A stretch of 64,000 bases of DNA from a virus: IMG/VR virus record IMGVR_UViG_3300035212_003113, positions 62,001-126,000 of that record; one strand, written 5' to 3'. The position numbers and the translations under genes were made by a program. Shown here piece by piece: positions 7,884 to 15,776 of the stretch (the first letter of the stretch is position 1; every line of letters begins with the position of its first letter). The notes beneath the pieces are model-generated. The model had not been told where the DNA came from and searched no databases. It worked only from the letters and a program-made list of their open reading frames with translations.

Positions 7884-8138
7884 ATGAAACTTAGCTCTAT
7901 TGCGATATCGGAAGCAATAAGCGAAGGCGACTATGATGCGGTGTATGACCTCATCTGTAGCCACTTTCATCTACAGGTGCTGGATAGAATCTATATAGAT
8001 GTTTATCCGGCAATCGGTTATTCAAAATACGCTATCCTTTGGCAAGACGGCTACACATATTCCTGGAATTCTGCTGTCGGGTGGGAAGAGCCACGAGCCA
8101 CAGATACTCCAGATACAGAATTGCTGATAAGAACATGA
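7884..8138 (+). CDS. MKL small-protein family A, member 1
   Basis: 84 residues. N-terminal helix 'MKLSSIAISEAISEGDYDAV' then 'LICSHFHL', followed by beta strands and a Trp-rich end. Length, helix pattern and layout match the proteins at 9489, 12438, 14474 and 14758, so these five look like paralogues. Starts 3 bases after the previous stop and overlaps the next start (ACATGAG). Function unknown. Confidence 0.75.
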   Translation: MKLSSIAISEAISEGDYDAVYDLICSHFHLQVLDRIYIDVYPAIGYSKYAILWQDGYTYSWNSAVGWEEPRATDTPDTELLIRT

Positions 8139-8620
8139 GTCATCCCATTCAACCTCCTGCCTATATGCCGACTGAAGCAGAGCACGAGATCGCCTACCTG
8201 CGATGGTGCTTGCGCGAGATATGCGATAATCATCTGCTGCATATCAGCATGATTGACGACGGCTCGTTTTCTGGACTTGGCTCTTCGGGTAGATCACTGG
8301 CGCATGAACGCGATGCAGTGCTTAAGCGCTTGCTTAAAAAGCTATTCTCTATGCCCAGTGAAAATCCTGATGCAGAAACATGGGATGCGTTCTGGCCAAA
8401 GGCAGAGAGCGGCGTTTCTGGTCTAGCTGCATTCAAGGCAAAGCAAGAGCTGGCTCTTGCAGATTATCATTGCGGCGATTGCGTTGCAATGGCATGTAGT
8501 TGCGCCCGCTGCAATACAGAAGAGCTGTATCGAATTCCGTTGACAGCAAGATGGAGCAAGGCTGAAGGCTCTTCTCTTTATGCTGATTTTTTTAAAAATG
8601 TTCTTCATAAAAGGAGTTAG
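8135..8620 (+). CDS. unknown protein with Cys-rich segment
   Basis: 161 residues from ATG 8135, which overlaps the upstream stop by 4 bases. Helical first half ('AEHEIAYLRWCLREICDNH') and a 'HCGDCVAMACSCARC' segment near 115-130 that could bind a metal. No family recognised. Confidence 0.7.
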   Translation: MSHPIQPPAYMPTEAEHEIAYLRWCLREICDNHLLHISMIDDGSFSGLGSSGRSLAHERDAVLKRLLKKLFSMPSENPDAETWDAFWPKAESGVSGLAAFKAKQELALADYHCGDCVAMACSCARCNTEELYRIPLTARWSKAEGSSLYADFFKNVLHKRS

Positions 8621-8622
8621 CC

Positions 8623-9105
8623 ATGGGCAGCCATAGTTCATTTTGTCTTGATATCAGCTCCAGCGCAGGCATTAGTGATGCGGAGATTATCGCTTTTGGC
8701 AATAGCCTGCCCGACTTCAAAGGCGCAGATTTTGGCGGCTGGATGTGGCGACGTTTTTCGCCAGAGTCAAAGTGGCACGGCGGAGATGGTATCGCCCGTG
8801 AGATCTCAAAGAAGTTTACTGGCGTAGTCTTTCGACTGCGATGCCGCGGAGACTATCAGTACACTTCTTACTGGCTTGATGGCAATGAGCTGCCATTTGA
8901 GTGTGTATATGGCGATCCATTCCCTAGCAAGGCGCTGTTCAATAGAAGGCTAAAGCAAAAACGGGAAGCCGACTGCGTAGCGGCAGCAGCCCGGGAAGCG
9001 GCAGCCGCTAAGAAGAAAGCCGATAACGACGCTGCCGAGTTGCAGCGCCTGCGTGCCCGCACCGCAGAGATCGAGGCACGCCTCGCAGGAACTGCCAATG
9101 GATGA
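8623..9105 (+). CDS. unknown protein, globular N-terminus plus Ala/Lys coiled coil
   Basis: 160 residues with AAGGAG (8611-8616) before ATG 8623. Residues 1-110 are mixed with several Trp; residues 110-160 form a long Ala-Lys-Glu-Arg helix typical of a coiled coil. Overlaps the next gene by 8 bases. Function unknown. Confidence 0.7.
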   Translation: MGSHSSFCLDISSSAGISDAEIIAFGNSLPDFKGADFGGWMWRRFSPESKWHGGDGIAREISKKFTGVVFRLRCRGDYQYTSYWLDGNELPFECVYGDPFPSKALFNRRLKQKREADCVAAAAREAAAAKKKADNDAAELQRLRARTAEIEARLAGTANG

Positions 9106-9331
9106 CGCAGCAGAGCTGGATCGCAAAGCGCAGCTGATGCTAGGACTTATCGGCTTTACCGAAGGCATGAGCGATGCTGCAAAAACAGCCGCACTCCAGA
9201 GACTGGCCTTTAGTTACTTGCAATTCTATCTTGACTCTACCTGCCGTAATTTGCAGGGAGTGAAACCCGAGCACGACTATTCGTGCTTTGTGCTGCGCAG
9301 GGCTATGGAACTGCTTAAGCCAACGCTATAA
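9098..9331 (+). CDS. small helical unknown protein
   Basis: 77 residues, almost wholly helical ('AAELDRKAQLMLGLIGFTEG'). ATG 9098 lies inside the end of the previous gene, implying coupled translation. No membrane segment and no recognised family. Confidence 0.65.
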   Translation: MDDAAELDRKAQLMLGLIGFTEGMSDAAKTAALQRLAFSYLQFYLDSTCRNLQGVKPEHDYSCFVLRRAMELLKPTL

Positions 9332-9375
9332 ATAGAATGATTTGATCTGTCAATCATTGGGCTGCCGGAGAGCAA

Positions 9376-9492
9376 ATGTTTTATTTCCTGGGATGTTGCA
9401 TTATAATTGCCAGCTTGCCGCTGTGGGTAATAGCTGGTGCGCTAGCGGGAATTGCCGAAAGCCTTAAGCAGTACGGCCCTAGAGAGCTATGA
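9376..9492 (+). CDS. 38-residue membrane peptide
   Basis: Short gene starting MFYFLGCCIIIASLPLWV with one transmembrane helix over residues 2-26 and a charged tail. CCGGAGAG (9366-9373) is close upstream of ATG 9376, and the stop overlaps the next start (CTATGAAG). Ribosome site and coupling support it. Function unknown. Confidence 0.65.
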   Translation: MFYFLGCCIIIASLPLWVIAGALAGIAESLKQYGPREL

Positions 9493-9761
9493 AGCTCGAC
9501 AGCATCCTGATGCGCGAGGCATTCGAGACTGAGGACTGGGAGGTTGCTGTGCGCGCTTTGCAGTCAGTATTTGGCATTGACCTTGATGCCTGCGTTCTCT
9601 CGGTTCACAGAGATGTTGACCACTGTCCCGAGATAGTAGCATGCACCAAGACGAACGAGTACTGCTGGAGTATGTACAGCGGCTTTAAAGAATATTTGCA
9701 CACAAATAACCAGCCTTTTTCTATTGCTGTCTACGCCAACATCAAACCTTGGAAATTCTAG
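9489..9761 (+). CDS. MKL small-protein family A, member 2
   Basis: 90 residues. Starts 'MKLDSILMREAFETEDWEVA' then 'ALQSVFGIDLDA', the same helix-plus-'FG(I/L)' layout as the other family A members. Overlaps the preceding membrane peptide by 4 bases. Function unknown; tandem expansion suggests diversifying accessory proteins. Confidence 0.75.
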   Translation: MKLDSILMREAFETEDWEVAVRALQSVFGIDLDACVLSVHRDVDHCPEIVACTKTNEYCWSMYSGFKEYLHTNNQPFSIAVYANIKPWKF

Positions 9762-9768
9762 GAAGTTG

Positions 9769-9981
9769 ATGGAACCTTATTCCTGGGCTCATTCAATTGT
9801 AAAACAGATGACGGATCTACGTGCAGACGGTTCGCCATATGCTTTTGTCTACACGGTCTGTCCAGAGTGGACACAAATCCTGCGAGAGTTGCTTGCATCT
9901 TCAGGCATCGCTGAGGCGTGGATCCATTCTGATAATAGCTGCGTGATGGTACGTTTTCCAGAGAACGCTAAACACGCCTAG
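9769..9981 (+). CDS. small unknown protein
   Basis: 70 residues from ATG 9769 with GGAAG (9761-9765) upstream; the upstream in-frame ATG at 9724 lies in the previous gene and lacks a site. Helix 'WTQILRELLASSGIAEAWI' then a strand. Its final codons overlap the degenerate repeat copy 3. Confidence 0.65.
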   Translation: MEPYSWAHSIVKQMTDLRADGSPYAFVYTVCPEWTQILRELLASSGIAEAWIHSDNSCVMVRFPENAKHA

Positions 9982-10010
9982 CCTAAAACCGGCGCAGCCG
10001 GACAAAGCGG
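9974..10010 (+). repeat. two-hairpin element, degenerate copy 3
   Basis: Retains GCCTAAAACCGG (9981-9992) but lacks the GATCCTG half; only short GCC/GGC pairings remain. It sits in the expected place just before a start codon (10018). Probably a decayed copy. Confidence 0.5.
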
Positions 10011-10017
10011 AGTAGTT

Positions 10018-10569
10018 ATGCGTGGTCTTTTCGTAATCTTGTCCTTGTTTATATCGACCGCTTCCTTGGCGAGCAAATACATAGAGGATGCCTACCTAGG
10101 TGGCTACTCTGTGCCGTTTATTGGCGAAGTAGTTGACAGCGACAGGAAAGGTGATTTCATCCTAATGGATGATGCCGCTGCTTCTTATATAGAGTTACGA
10201 AAAGCAGCCAAGGCAGCAGGCTTTAATCTAATTCTTAATTCTGCTTATCGCAGTACTGCTGATCAACATAGAATGATGCGACAGCGGCGGCGCTGGGCTG
10301 CGCAGGTAGGCTATAGCATGCATCAAAGCGGAAGAGCAGTTGACATTGCTGGAACCCGCGTGCGCTGTCGAGCTAAGCGTCGGAGACTTTGCAAAAGCGC
10401 ATTATTCGCGTGGTTACAGGAAAATGCACCGGCATACGGCTGGCATAATTCTGCACCAAAGGAACCGTGGCACTGGTTGTTCTCTGGCACAGATACACAA
10501 ACAGCACTAAAAGGCTATGGGCGCGCTTTATGGCGCGGTCCACCGGGACAGCCAAATTGCAGTCGCTAG
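10018..10569 (+). CDS. secreted M15-family D-Ala-D-Ala carboxypeptidase/endolysin-like
   Basis: 183 residues. Residues 1-18 ('MRGLFVILSLFISTASLA') form a signal peptide. The zinc peptidase core follows: 'LNSAYRSTADQ' (74-84), 'SMHQSGRAVDI' (about 100-110, with the His and Asp ligands) and 'EPWHW' (near 152) with the third His. This is the VanY/M15 fold that cuts peptidoglycan stem peptides. A Sec-type signal on a phage lysin implies export independent of holin, or action in the periplasm. Preceded by degenerate element copy 3, followed by copy 4. Confidence 0.9.
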   Translation: MRGLFVILSLFISTASLASKYIEDAYLGGYSVPFIGEVVDSDRKGDFILMDDAAASYIELRKAAKAAGFNLILNSAYRSTADQHRMMRQRRRWAAQVGYSMHQSGRAVDIAGTRVRCRAKRRRLCKSALFAWLQENAPAYGWHNSAPKEPWHWLFSGTDTQTALKGYGRALWRGPPGQPNCSR

Positions 10570-10570
10570 A

Positions 10571-10613
10571 GGCGAACGGCCCTAAACCCGGTCTCGCCCG
10601 ATCCCGTGCGGCG
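10571..10613 (+). repeat. two-hairpin intergenic element, copy 4
   Basis: Contains CCCTAAACCCGG, then CGCCCGATCCCG. GGCGA (10571-10575) can pair with TCGCC (10594-10598), while CGCC (10595-10598) can instead pair with GGCG (10610-10613). Again the middle strand is shared. The gene at 10639 follows. Confidence 0.75.
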
Positions 10614-10638
10614 TTGGCGCCGCGCCAAAAGGAGAACT

Positions 10639-11040
10639 ATGTCGATTAGAAATTTTACTTTCGAGCATCCGATTGACGACGAGCTACAGCAGAGCGCTGC
10701 CGAGTCTCTAGCGCAACGCCTGACTGATAGGTGGAACCAGATTGATGAAGAGCTTGAGCACAAGTCTTGGCAAGCTCAAGACGACTACTATGCAGAGCGC
10801 GAGCAGGATTTTCTTGAAAGCATCCTGTCTGAGGCAGAGGATGATGAAGCAGGTCAGGCCGCAGTAAATGCCTATCTTGCGAGCAAGGCCCAGCGTGAGC
10901 TTTCTCTTCGTCTTGAGCAAGAGACTATCGAGGGCCAGTTGGCTCAGATTGGCGCGCGCATGATGCGCCCATACGAGCACTGGAACGAAGAGGAAGCATA
11001 CATAGAATATAACGAAAACCGATATTCCGAGAGGTACTGA
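10639..11040 (+). CDS. acidic coiled-coil protein
   Basis: 133 residues from ATG 10639, preceded by AAAAGGAG (10627-10634). Long Glu/Gln-rich helices ('RWNQIDEELEHKSWQAQDDY') suggest a coiled coil, with a Tyr/Glu-rich tail. Possibly structural or a DNA-mimic-like acidic protein, but no family is recognised. Confidence 0.7.
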   Translation: MSIRNFTFEHPIDDELQQSAAESLAQRLTDRWNQIDEELEHKSWQAQDDYYAEREQDFLESILSEAEDDEAGQAAVNAYLASKAQRELSLRLEQETIEGQLAQIGARMMRPYEHWNEEEAYIEYNENRYSERY

Positions 11041-11640
11041 ATGAGCTGTTATGAGTGGGAGCGGGGCACTATTCGCCTGCCTGCGCAAGACTATGTAGCA
11101 TTTCGCAAGAACATCATTGAGGCATGGAACTCTAGGCAACTAGATCTGCTGAACGCAGCAAGCACTTCTCTTCCCGTAATCCGGTCCGCTTGCGCTCGCA
11201 AGCGAGGCTGGGAGGCACAAGACATTGCGGAGAAGAACGCTGCTAATTACTGGAAAGATCCACATGAGTTGCTTGCTCTAATCATGAAGCGCGAGGGCGA
11301 TAAGCTGGTATTCTGCTCTCCCAAGAAGAAAGATATTGGGCTAAAGCCGATCTCCCGGGCATGTGTCCTGCATCTAGAAGATGCTAGCATCTCTTTTGTC
11401 GAGGAGGCGCGGTCAGTTACTTGGAGCGTACGGGAAAATAACCACGCCCGCGAACATGCTCGCGAACATCCGATTGCAAGGCGCTTCTTCGCACATCTGG
11501 AGCGTATCAACTGGGTCCGTGGCACAGGCGGGGTTATCGTTGGTAATGACGAATACAACAGGGACAATGAATGCGAAGGCGGGGGCGGTAACTACGTGAC
11601 CAGCAGATATGGTCCGCTGGGAAGCGCCTCGGCACGATAA
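11041..11640 (+). CDS. unknown protein
   Basis: 199 residues, starting directly after the upstream stop with GAGAGG (11028-11033). Contains basic regions ('SACARKRGWEAQD', 'CSPKKKD') and His/Arg-rich 'NNHAREHAREHP', and ends in Gly-rich sequence. No domain recognised. Its last base overlaps the next start (TAATG). Confidence 0.7.
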   Translation: MSCYEWERGTIRLPAQDYVAFRKNIIEAWNSRQLDLLNAASTSLPVIRSACARKRGWEAQDIAEKNAANYWKDPHELLALIMKREGDKLVFCSPKKKDIGLKPISRACVLHLEDASISFVEEARSVTWSVRENNHAREHAREHPIARRFFAHLERINWVRGTGGVIVGNDEYNRDNECEGGGGNYVTSRYGPLGSASAR

Positions 11641-12170
11641 TGCCAGTGCGCTGGCTTGATATAGGATCTGGACGCAATCCGGTATATTTTTCACTGCCAG
11701 ATTCTTTAACGGTAAACAAGCGTGGACCACGGTCTAAGAATTGGTTTACGGCGTCGTATGATCCAGATCCTCATATTTGGTCATCCGCCTCGGACCTACG
11801 ACTACCTCCCTGTTCGGTAGAAAACATATTGTTTCATTTTTCAGTCGGCATGAATAGAGAATCAGTAATTGATCCAGATCAGCTTGCTGAAACACTCCTA
11901 CACGGTTATGACTGGCTACTGCCTGGCGGCAGCGTACTAATCAGATCTCTGTTCCACGGCAGGAAGCGCTTTGATCCAGTACCCTTCTTCCGCTGTCTGC
12001 TTGCAGCAGGATTTAACAGTAATGCCATAGACCTCATAAAGTGCAGCGATATCGAGCTACTCCCCGAAGCTGCTCGGCAAATACTAATGTATTGCGAACA
12101 CCACGACTTATCAATGGCAGATAGCCAGTCTGCTTTTTTAATTGCGACAAAGGATTACCATGAGCAATAA
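11640..12170 (+). CDS. methyltransferase-like protein of unknown specificity
   Basis: 176 residues. 'VRWLDIGSGRNPVYF' (2-16) resembles a class I methyltransferase AdoMet loop (LDxGxG), and 'VENILFHFSVG' with 'LLHGYDWLLPGGSVLIRS' is like strands 4-5 with the post-motif 'LLPGG'. The fold is shorter than usual, so activity is uncertain. Overlaps both neighbours. Confidence 0.55.
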   Translation: MPVRWLDIGSGRNPVYFSLPDSLTVNKRGPRSKNWFTASYDPDPHIWSSASDLRLPPCSVENILFHFSVGMNRESVIDPDQLAETLLHGYDWLLPGGSVLIRSLFHGRKRFDPVPFFRCLLAAGFNSNAIDLIKCSDIELLPEAARQILMYCEHHDLSMADSQSAFLIATKDYHEQ

Positions 12171-12441
12171 CACTCCTCGAATTGCGCTGCGATTTGTTAC
12201 CGACCTGCTGCGCTCGTTTTATTCTACTTTTTATTCGGCTGGTAGCGGTTGGTTCATTGTAACCGTAACAGTAACCGTATGCTTGTATTTTGCTTCATCG
12301 AGTGGCAGTCCTGCTCTCGCCAACGCATTCAACTTGATTGTACTGCCGTGGCAGATCGCCTTTCTTATCTATGTTGTTGGCGCGGCACGAAAATTCTTTT
12401 CTGAGCGTTGGGCCGCTGCCCGCCGCAGCATTAGTAAGTGA
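12160..12441 (+). CDS. two-helix membrane protein
   Basis: 93 residues from ATG 12160 (AGGA at 12151-12154). Two hydrophobic stretches ('WFIVTVTVTVCLYFASS', about 28-44, and 'LIVLPWQIAFLIYVVGAA', about 56-74), with a basic C-terminus. Unknown function. Overlaps the next gene by 4 bases. Confidence 0.65.
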   Translation: MSNNTPRIALRFVTDLLRSFYSTFYSAGSGWFIVTVTVTVCLYFASSSGSPALANAFNLIVLPWQIAFLIYVVGAARKFFSERWAAARRSISK

Positions 12442-12701
12442 AGCTGTTTAAGTTGGCGGCACAAGGGGCCTTTGTTGCTGGCAACTATGATCTAGCAGTC
12501 CGCATCATATGCGATCAAATGGGGGCACGCCATCCAGAGGCTGCCCCTATGTTTTTTATAACATACGAAGCCCCGCGCATGTTAAAGATAGTGCTGGGCA
12601 AAGAGCGCCGCACATATTGCTTTGAAGCACGCAGCCTTGTATTAGAATGGTGGGAATGGGACGGCACTATCCATTCTTTCGATAGGATCTTAATAGAATG
12701 A
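12438..12701 (+). CDS. MKL small-protein family A, member 3 (GTG start)
   Basis: 87 residues starting 'MKLFKLAAQGAFVAGNYDLA' from GTG 12438, which overlaps the previous stop. The helix-turn and 'Y.F' strand layout matches family A. Stop overlaps the following ATG (AATGAA). Function unknown. Confidence 0.75.
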   Translation: MKLFKLAAQGAFVAGNYDLAVRIICDQMGARHPEAAPMFFITYEAPRMLKIVLGKERRTYCFEARSLVLEWWEWDGTIHSFDRILIE

Positions 12702-13126
12702 ATAGCGGATTTATTCTGGCGCTGACAGCTGCCTTGCTTTGGGGCGCAAGCTATACTCTTTCTGCCAAAGTTCTAAAAGGCGTAGAGCCGCTAGTGATGC
12801 TGCCTATAGCCAGTGTATTCCGGTTGCTATGGTTCACTTGCTTATTTGCACTATTTGCCAGAGACAAAATATCCCAGCTCAGCATGAAGTCAGTGGGACT
12901 AATTGGAATTGAAACATTTTTTTCGACAGCCGCTACGTTAGCTATTATGACAGCAATAACCCGTATTGGTGCCAGTCGCGCTTCGCTACTGGAAATCAGT
13001 TATCCAATTTTTGTGGTAGTACTGTCTGCGCTATTCATGCGAACGCCTATTACTGCAAATATGCTGATCGGTGGATTGATAGTGCTACTGGGCGTCGCAA
13101 TTATCTCTGGAGACTCACATGTCTGA
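12698..13126 (+). CDS. half-size DMT/EamA-like transporter
   Basis: 142 residues, about four to five transmembrane helices. 'FILALTAALLWGASYTLSAK' at the N-terminus and 'ASRASLLEISYPIFVVVLSA' near 100-120 are typical of EamA repeats of the drug/metabolite transporter superfamily. Only one five-helix repeat is present, as in small SMR-type proteins, which work as dimers. Rare in phages; the substrate cannot be predicted. Overlaps clpS by 8 bases. Confidence 0.8.
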   Translation: MNSGFILALTAALLWGASYTLSAKVLKGVEPLVMLPIASVFRLLWFTCLFALFARDKISQLSMKSVGLIGIETFFSTAATLAIMTAITRIGASRASLLEISYPIFVVVLSALFMRTPITANMLIGGLIVLLGVAIISGDSHV

Positions 13127-13421
13127 TTCAGGTACAAAAGACGCAACAGCAAGCAAGAATCGCGTAGAAGAGCCGCGCCGGTTTAAAGTTATTATTCTCA
13201 ATGATGATTTCACGCCATACGAGTTCGTAGTGGATATCTTGAAATCAGTTTTCCGAAAAGACCAGCAAGCGGCAAACGCAATCACTCTGCAAATTCATGC
13301 TAGTGGTTTTGGCCTTGCCGGAGTCTATACGCGAGACATTGCAGAGACGAAAGCTGGCGTCGCCGTTGATCGTGCACAGGCCGCTGGACACCCGCTCATT
13401 GTTCAGGCTGTTCCAGAATAA
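13119..13421 (+). CDS. clpS: ClpS-like adaptor of the ClpAP protease
   Basis: 100 residues, the usual ClpS length. 'VIILNDDFTPYEFVVDILKSVF' region (24-45) carries the NDD(F/Y)TP motif that forms the N-degron pocket and ClpA contact; 'HASGFGLAGVYTRDIAETK' (about 60-78) and C-terminal 'HPLIVQAV' complete the fold. ClpS delivers N-degron substrates to ClpAP. A phage copy could redirect host proteolysis or shield phage proteins. Confidence 0.9.
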   Translation: MSDSGTKDATASKNRVEEPRRFKVIILNDDFTPYEFVVDILKSVFRKDQQAANAITLQIHASGFGLAGVYTRDIAETKAGVAVDRAQAAGHPLIVQAVPE

Positions 13422-13434
13422 TGTAAAGCCTTAT

Positions 13435-13812
13435 GTGAAACTAGGTCTAGCCAAACTTATCCTAGGGCTGGATGCCTACTCTATAGATGGAGTAGGCTGG
13501 GGAATTATTTTTGCAACGGCCGAGGACAGGCGCGTCAAGATATCTTTCCGCGAACATAACTACTCTATGCGCTCCATAGAATATTATAATGGTTCAGGCG
13601 ACGCAGACCGTGATGCTGCGAACGGCCCAGCCAAAATTTACTATGATGCAGACGGCTCTGTTCTAGGCGAAGAATATTGGCGCAGCTCCTACCTGCACAG
13701 GCCGGCTTGCGATGGCCCTGCCGTAACACTATATGGCACAGACTATAGGCGAGAAGAATATTGGGAGAACGGCTTGCAGCTGTTTTCAGAACCCCTTTAC
13801 TCTAGAATATGA
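13435..13812 (+). CDS. HRxDGPA-motif protein (GTG start)
   Basis: 125 residues from GTG 13435, which gives an MKLGLAKLIL N-terminus; the in-frame ATG at 13297 lies within clpS and is unlikely. Contains three diverged repeats ('DAANGPAKIYYDADGSV', 'LHRPACDGPAVTLYG', 'EEYWENG'), the same family as the first two genes of the window. Overlaps the next start. Confidence 0.7.
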   Translation: MKLGLAKLILGLDAYSIDGVGWGIIFATAEDRRVKISFREHNYSMRSIEYYNGSGDADRDAANGPAKIYYDADGSVLGEEYWRSSYLHRPACDGPAVTLYGTDYRREEYWENGLQLFSEPLYSRI

Positions 13813-13988
13813 AGGCAATTATGTCTGCTATTTTGTTTTTGGCATTTCTAATTTTGCTTCCCAGCTCGATTGCAGCAGCTTTTAATATCGGCGAGATAGT
13901 CTTTAAAGTCGTTTCGTATGTTATTGGTGGCGCGCTATTTGCAGGCGCCGTATTACTTTTGGCGGCTGGCCTTCTAGGTCAATGGTGA
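13809..13988 (+). CDS. small membrane protein with two hydrophobic helices
   Basis: 59 residues from ATG 13809, overlapping the previous stop (ATATGAAG). Residues 6-24 are hydrophobic and could be a signal or first helix, and 34-58 are a second helix. Size and topology would suit a holin-like or accessory membrane protein, but there is no lysis cassette beside it. Confidence 0.65.
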   Translation: MKAIMSAILFLAFLILLPSSIAAAFNIGEIVFKVVSYVIGGALFAGAVLLLAAGLLGQW

Positions 13989-13991
13989 AAC

Positions 13992-14468
13992 ATGGCACTA
14001 ATTGAAAGCGTAGCTGTTACCGAGCCCAAAAATCCCGAGTCGGGGCACTTCCACGTACGCATTTGCCTTGGCATTAGCGAAGACTATGCCAGCCAAGCCT
14101 TGCCCCGCTTAATGAAGTGGCATCAAGCTTCTTGCGTAGATGATCCTAAGAAATACGAAGAAGAGATGACTAGGTCCAAGGTGGAGTTCGTCCCGCTAGC
14201 TAACTCAAATTTTTTCGAAATGAAGTTTATCGGAGAAGCTACTCAGAAGATTAAGACGACCTGGATTAGTGGTCTTGATGCACTGCATATGGATGACAGC
14301 AAGCGTCATTTAATTTTTTCTGAATACATACGGGATACCGTAGTTACCAGGGCGATTGTACAGGAGCTGCATCTCATTTCAACTACACCCCAGAAAAACG
14401 AAAACCTCGACCATCTAGTCGGCTCTGTCGAGCCACTGCTGGTCTGCCTATATATGCACTGGGATTGA
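13992..14468 (+). CDS. unknown protein
   Basis: 158 residues. Hydrophilic, mixed alpha/beta, with 'GHFHVRICLGISEDYASQAL' at the N-terminus. No domain, signal or membrane segment seen. Starts 3 bases after the small membrane gene. Confidence 0.65.
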   Translation: MALIESVAVTEPKNPESGHFHVRICLGISEDYASQALPRLMKWHQASCVDDPKKYEEEMTRSKVEFVPLANSNFFEMKFIGEATQKIKTTWISGLDALHMDDSKRHLIFSEYIRDTVVTRAIVQELHLISTTPQKNENLDHLVGSVEPLLVCLYMHWD

Positions 14469-14473
14469 ATAAT

Positions 14474-14755
14474 ATGAAACTTGAGATCGTAGATGCAATG
14501 CTAGCATTGCAGGCGCAAGACGCCCCTGCCTTAGCAAGTCGCATATTTTATCATTTCGGAGTACTGCCACTCGAACTAAAAACAGTAATCAGAGGCATAG
14601 TTACGCCTAGAGCGGGTGTGATTGTCGTACCAGACAAGTTCATGTCGTATGCCTTTGGCGAGCTAGTCGGACCAAACAAAAAGCACTGGGGTTTTAGTTG
14701 CTGGTCTTTTAGTGTGACAGACCCGCATGACTATCCATATCTTCTATTTACTTAG
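14474..14755 (+). CDS. MKL small-protein family A, member 4
   Basis: 93 residues from ATG 14474 ('MKLEIVDAMLALQAQDAPAL', then 'FYHFGVLPLELK'); TTG 14465 is an alternative start. Matches family A in helix pattern and C-terminal aromatic strands. The next gene, 2 bases on, is another member, so this is a tandem pair. Confidence 0.75.
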   Translation: MKLEIVDAMLALQAQDAPALASRIFYHFGVLPLELKTVIRGIVTPRAGVIVVPDKFMSYAFGELVGPNKKHWGFSCWSFSVTDPHDYPYLLFT

Positions 14756-14757
14756 AT

Positions 14758-15042
14758 ATGAAAATAGATGCTTTTCTTGCAGAGCAGGCTCTGGCCGAAA
14801 GAAATTGGACAGAAGTCGGGGCTCTTATAATAGGTTACTTTAAACTGGGCGACGTCCCATTTGAAATCAAATGTGAGGTGCCGCGAGGCAAGAGCGCCTG
14901 CAAAGCTGTTCTTGTATTGGTCAAAGAACACCGCAGCTATTCTTTCCTTACGACTGATTTTAGCAACAACAGCCCTACCTTTTTCCCCTGGGACTGGAAT
15001 GAGCCTCTTTCCAGAGATAGCAATTACCTACTAATCGTATAA
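14758..15042 (+). CDS. MKL small-protein family A, member 5
   Basis: 94 residues starting 'MKIDAFLAEQALAERNWTEV', then 'IIGYFKLGDVPFEIK', which aligns with 'IFYHFGVLPLELK' of the preceding gene. Clear tandem duplicates. Unknown function. Confidence 0.75.
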   Translation: MKIDAFLAEQALAERNWTEVGALIIGYFKLGDVPFEIKCEVPRGKSACKAVLVLVKEHRSYSFLTTDFSNNSPTFFPWDWNEPLSRDSNYLLIV

Positions 15043-15051
15043 AGAAAATTC

Positions 15052-15747
15052 ATGAAACGCATTCTTAAGAAACTGCTAAGCATCGCCTCTGATCTCGACT
15101 CTATTGGCCTGGACAAAGAGGCCGACGCGCTAGACAGCGTAGTAAATCAGCTGGCCGCAGACGACAATGATCTCTTGCCAGGTAATCAAGAGATGGCGCA
15201 GGTTCAGGCGGCTTTTAACAAATACGTTAGTATGGCAGGCGGTACCTTTACGGTAGAAGGCAGATCTTTTGAGGATGCCGTTCCAGTAAATGGCAAAGCG
15301 GGAGATCGCACTACGTGGACCGCCATCCAAGTACAATTTCCTGAATGGTTTGAGGACAGAGATTTTACCAAGCCGGTAGCCTTTAAAAACTACAGGCAGC
15401 TACTAGCCCTGATCGAAAAAGAAATTGCGGCCCTTGATGAAAAAACAGCAGAGGCCCAAACTGCGTTCGAGGCGAAAGCTTCCGAGGTATTGGAAGCTTG
15501 GGACAGCCTTGTTTCAGAACTTTATGATCCAAAAGATCAGGACAAGTATCGCGTAAAAGATATCGCCGATCTACAGTCCAAGCTAAATGCTCTGCCCGCT
15601 CAACGCGGACCTGCCGATGAATTGCATGAAAACGTGGGAGAGCTTGCTGTCAAGCTGAACACTGCTCTTGAGAATAAAGATGTTGACTTACTAGAGCAGA
15701 TAAATGTGACCCTAGGCGGAATGGAACTAGTAACAGAAGAGGATTAA
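15052..15747 (+). CDS. KEAD-motif protein, possible virion or core protein
   Basis: 231 residues. The N-terminal module 'MKRILKKLLSIASDLDSIGL' with 'DKEADALDSVV' is the best copy of the motif shared with 2865 and 38746. The middle has a beta-rich patch ('FTVEGRSFEDAVPVN') and the remainder is acidic and coiled ('LLALIEKEIAALDEKTAEAQ'). Such charged helical proteins with a common N-terminal tag recall internal head proteins of large myoviruses, which is inference. Followed by a hairpin. Confidence 0.7.
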   Translation: MKRILKKLLSIASDLDSIGLDKEADALDSVVNQLAADDNDLLPGNQEMAQVQAAFNKYVSMAGGTFTVEGRSFEDAVPVNGKAGDRTTWTAIQVQFPEWFEDRDFTKPVAFKNYRQLLALIEKEIAALDEKTAEAQTAFEAKASEVLEAWDSLVSELYDPKDQDKYRVKDIADLQSKLNALPAQRGPADELHENVGELAVKLNTALENKDVDLLEQINVTLGGMELVTEED

Positions 15748-15749
15748 AG

Positions 15750-15774
15750 AAGGCGCTACGGCGCCTTCGCCATT
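15750..15774 (+). terminator. probable terminator hairpin
   Basis: AAGGCGC (15750-15756) and GCGCCTT (15761-15767) form a perfect 7-bp stem with a TACG loop, followed by CGCCATTTT. The T-run is short and set off by four bases, so termination may be partial. It separates the KEAD-motif gene from the next gene. Confidence 0.55.
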
Positions 15775-15776
15775 TT

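Noticed and set aside
13297-13434. Upstream extension of the HRxDGPA gene into clpS
   Set aside because: The extension overlaps most of the clpS 3' half without a ribosome site; GTG 13435 gives the common MKL start.
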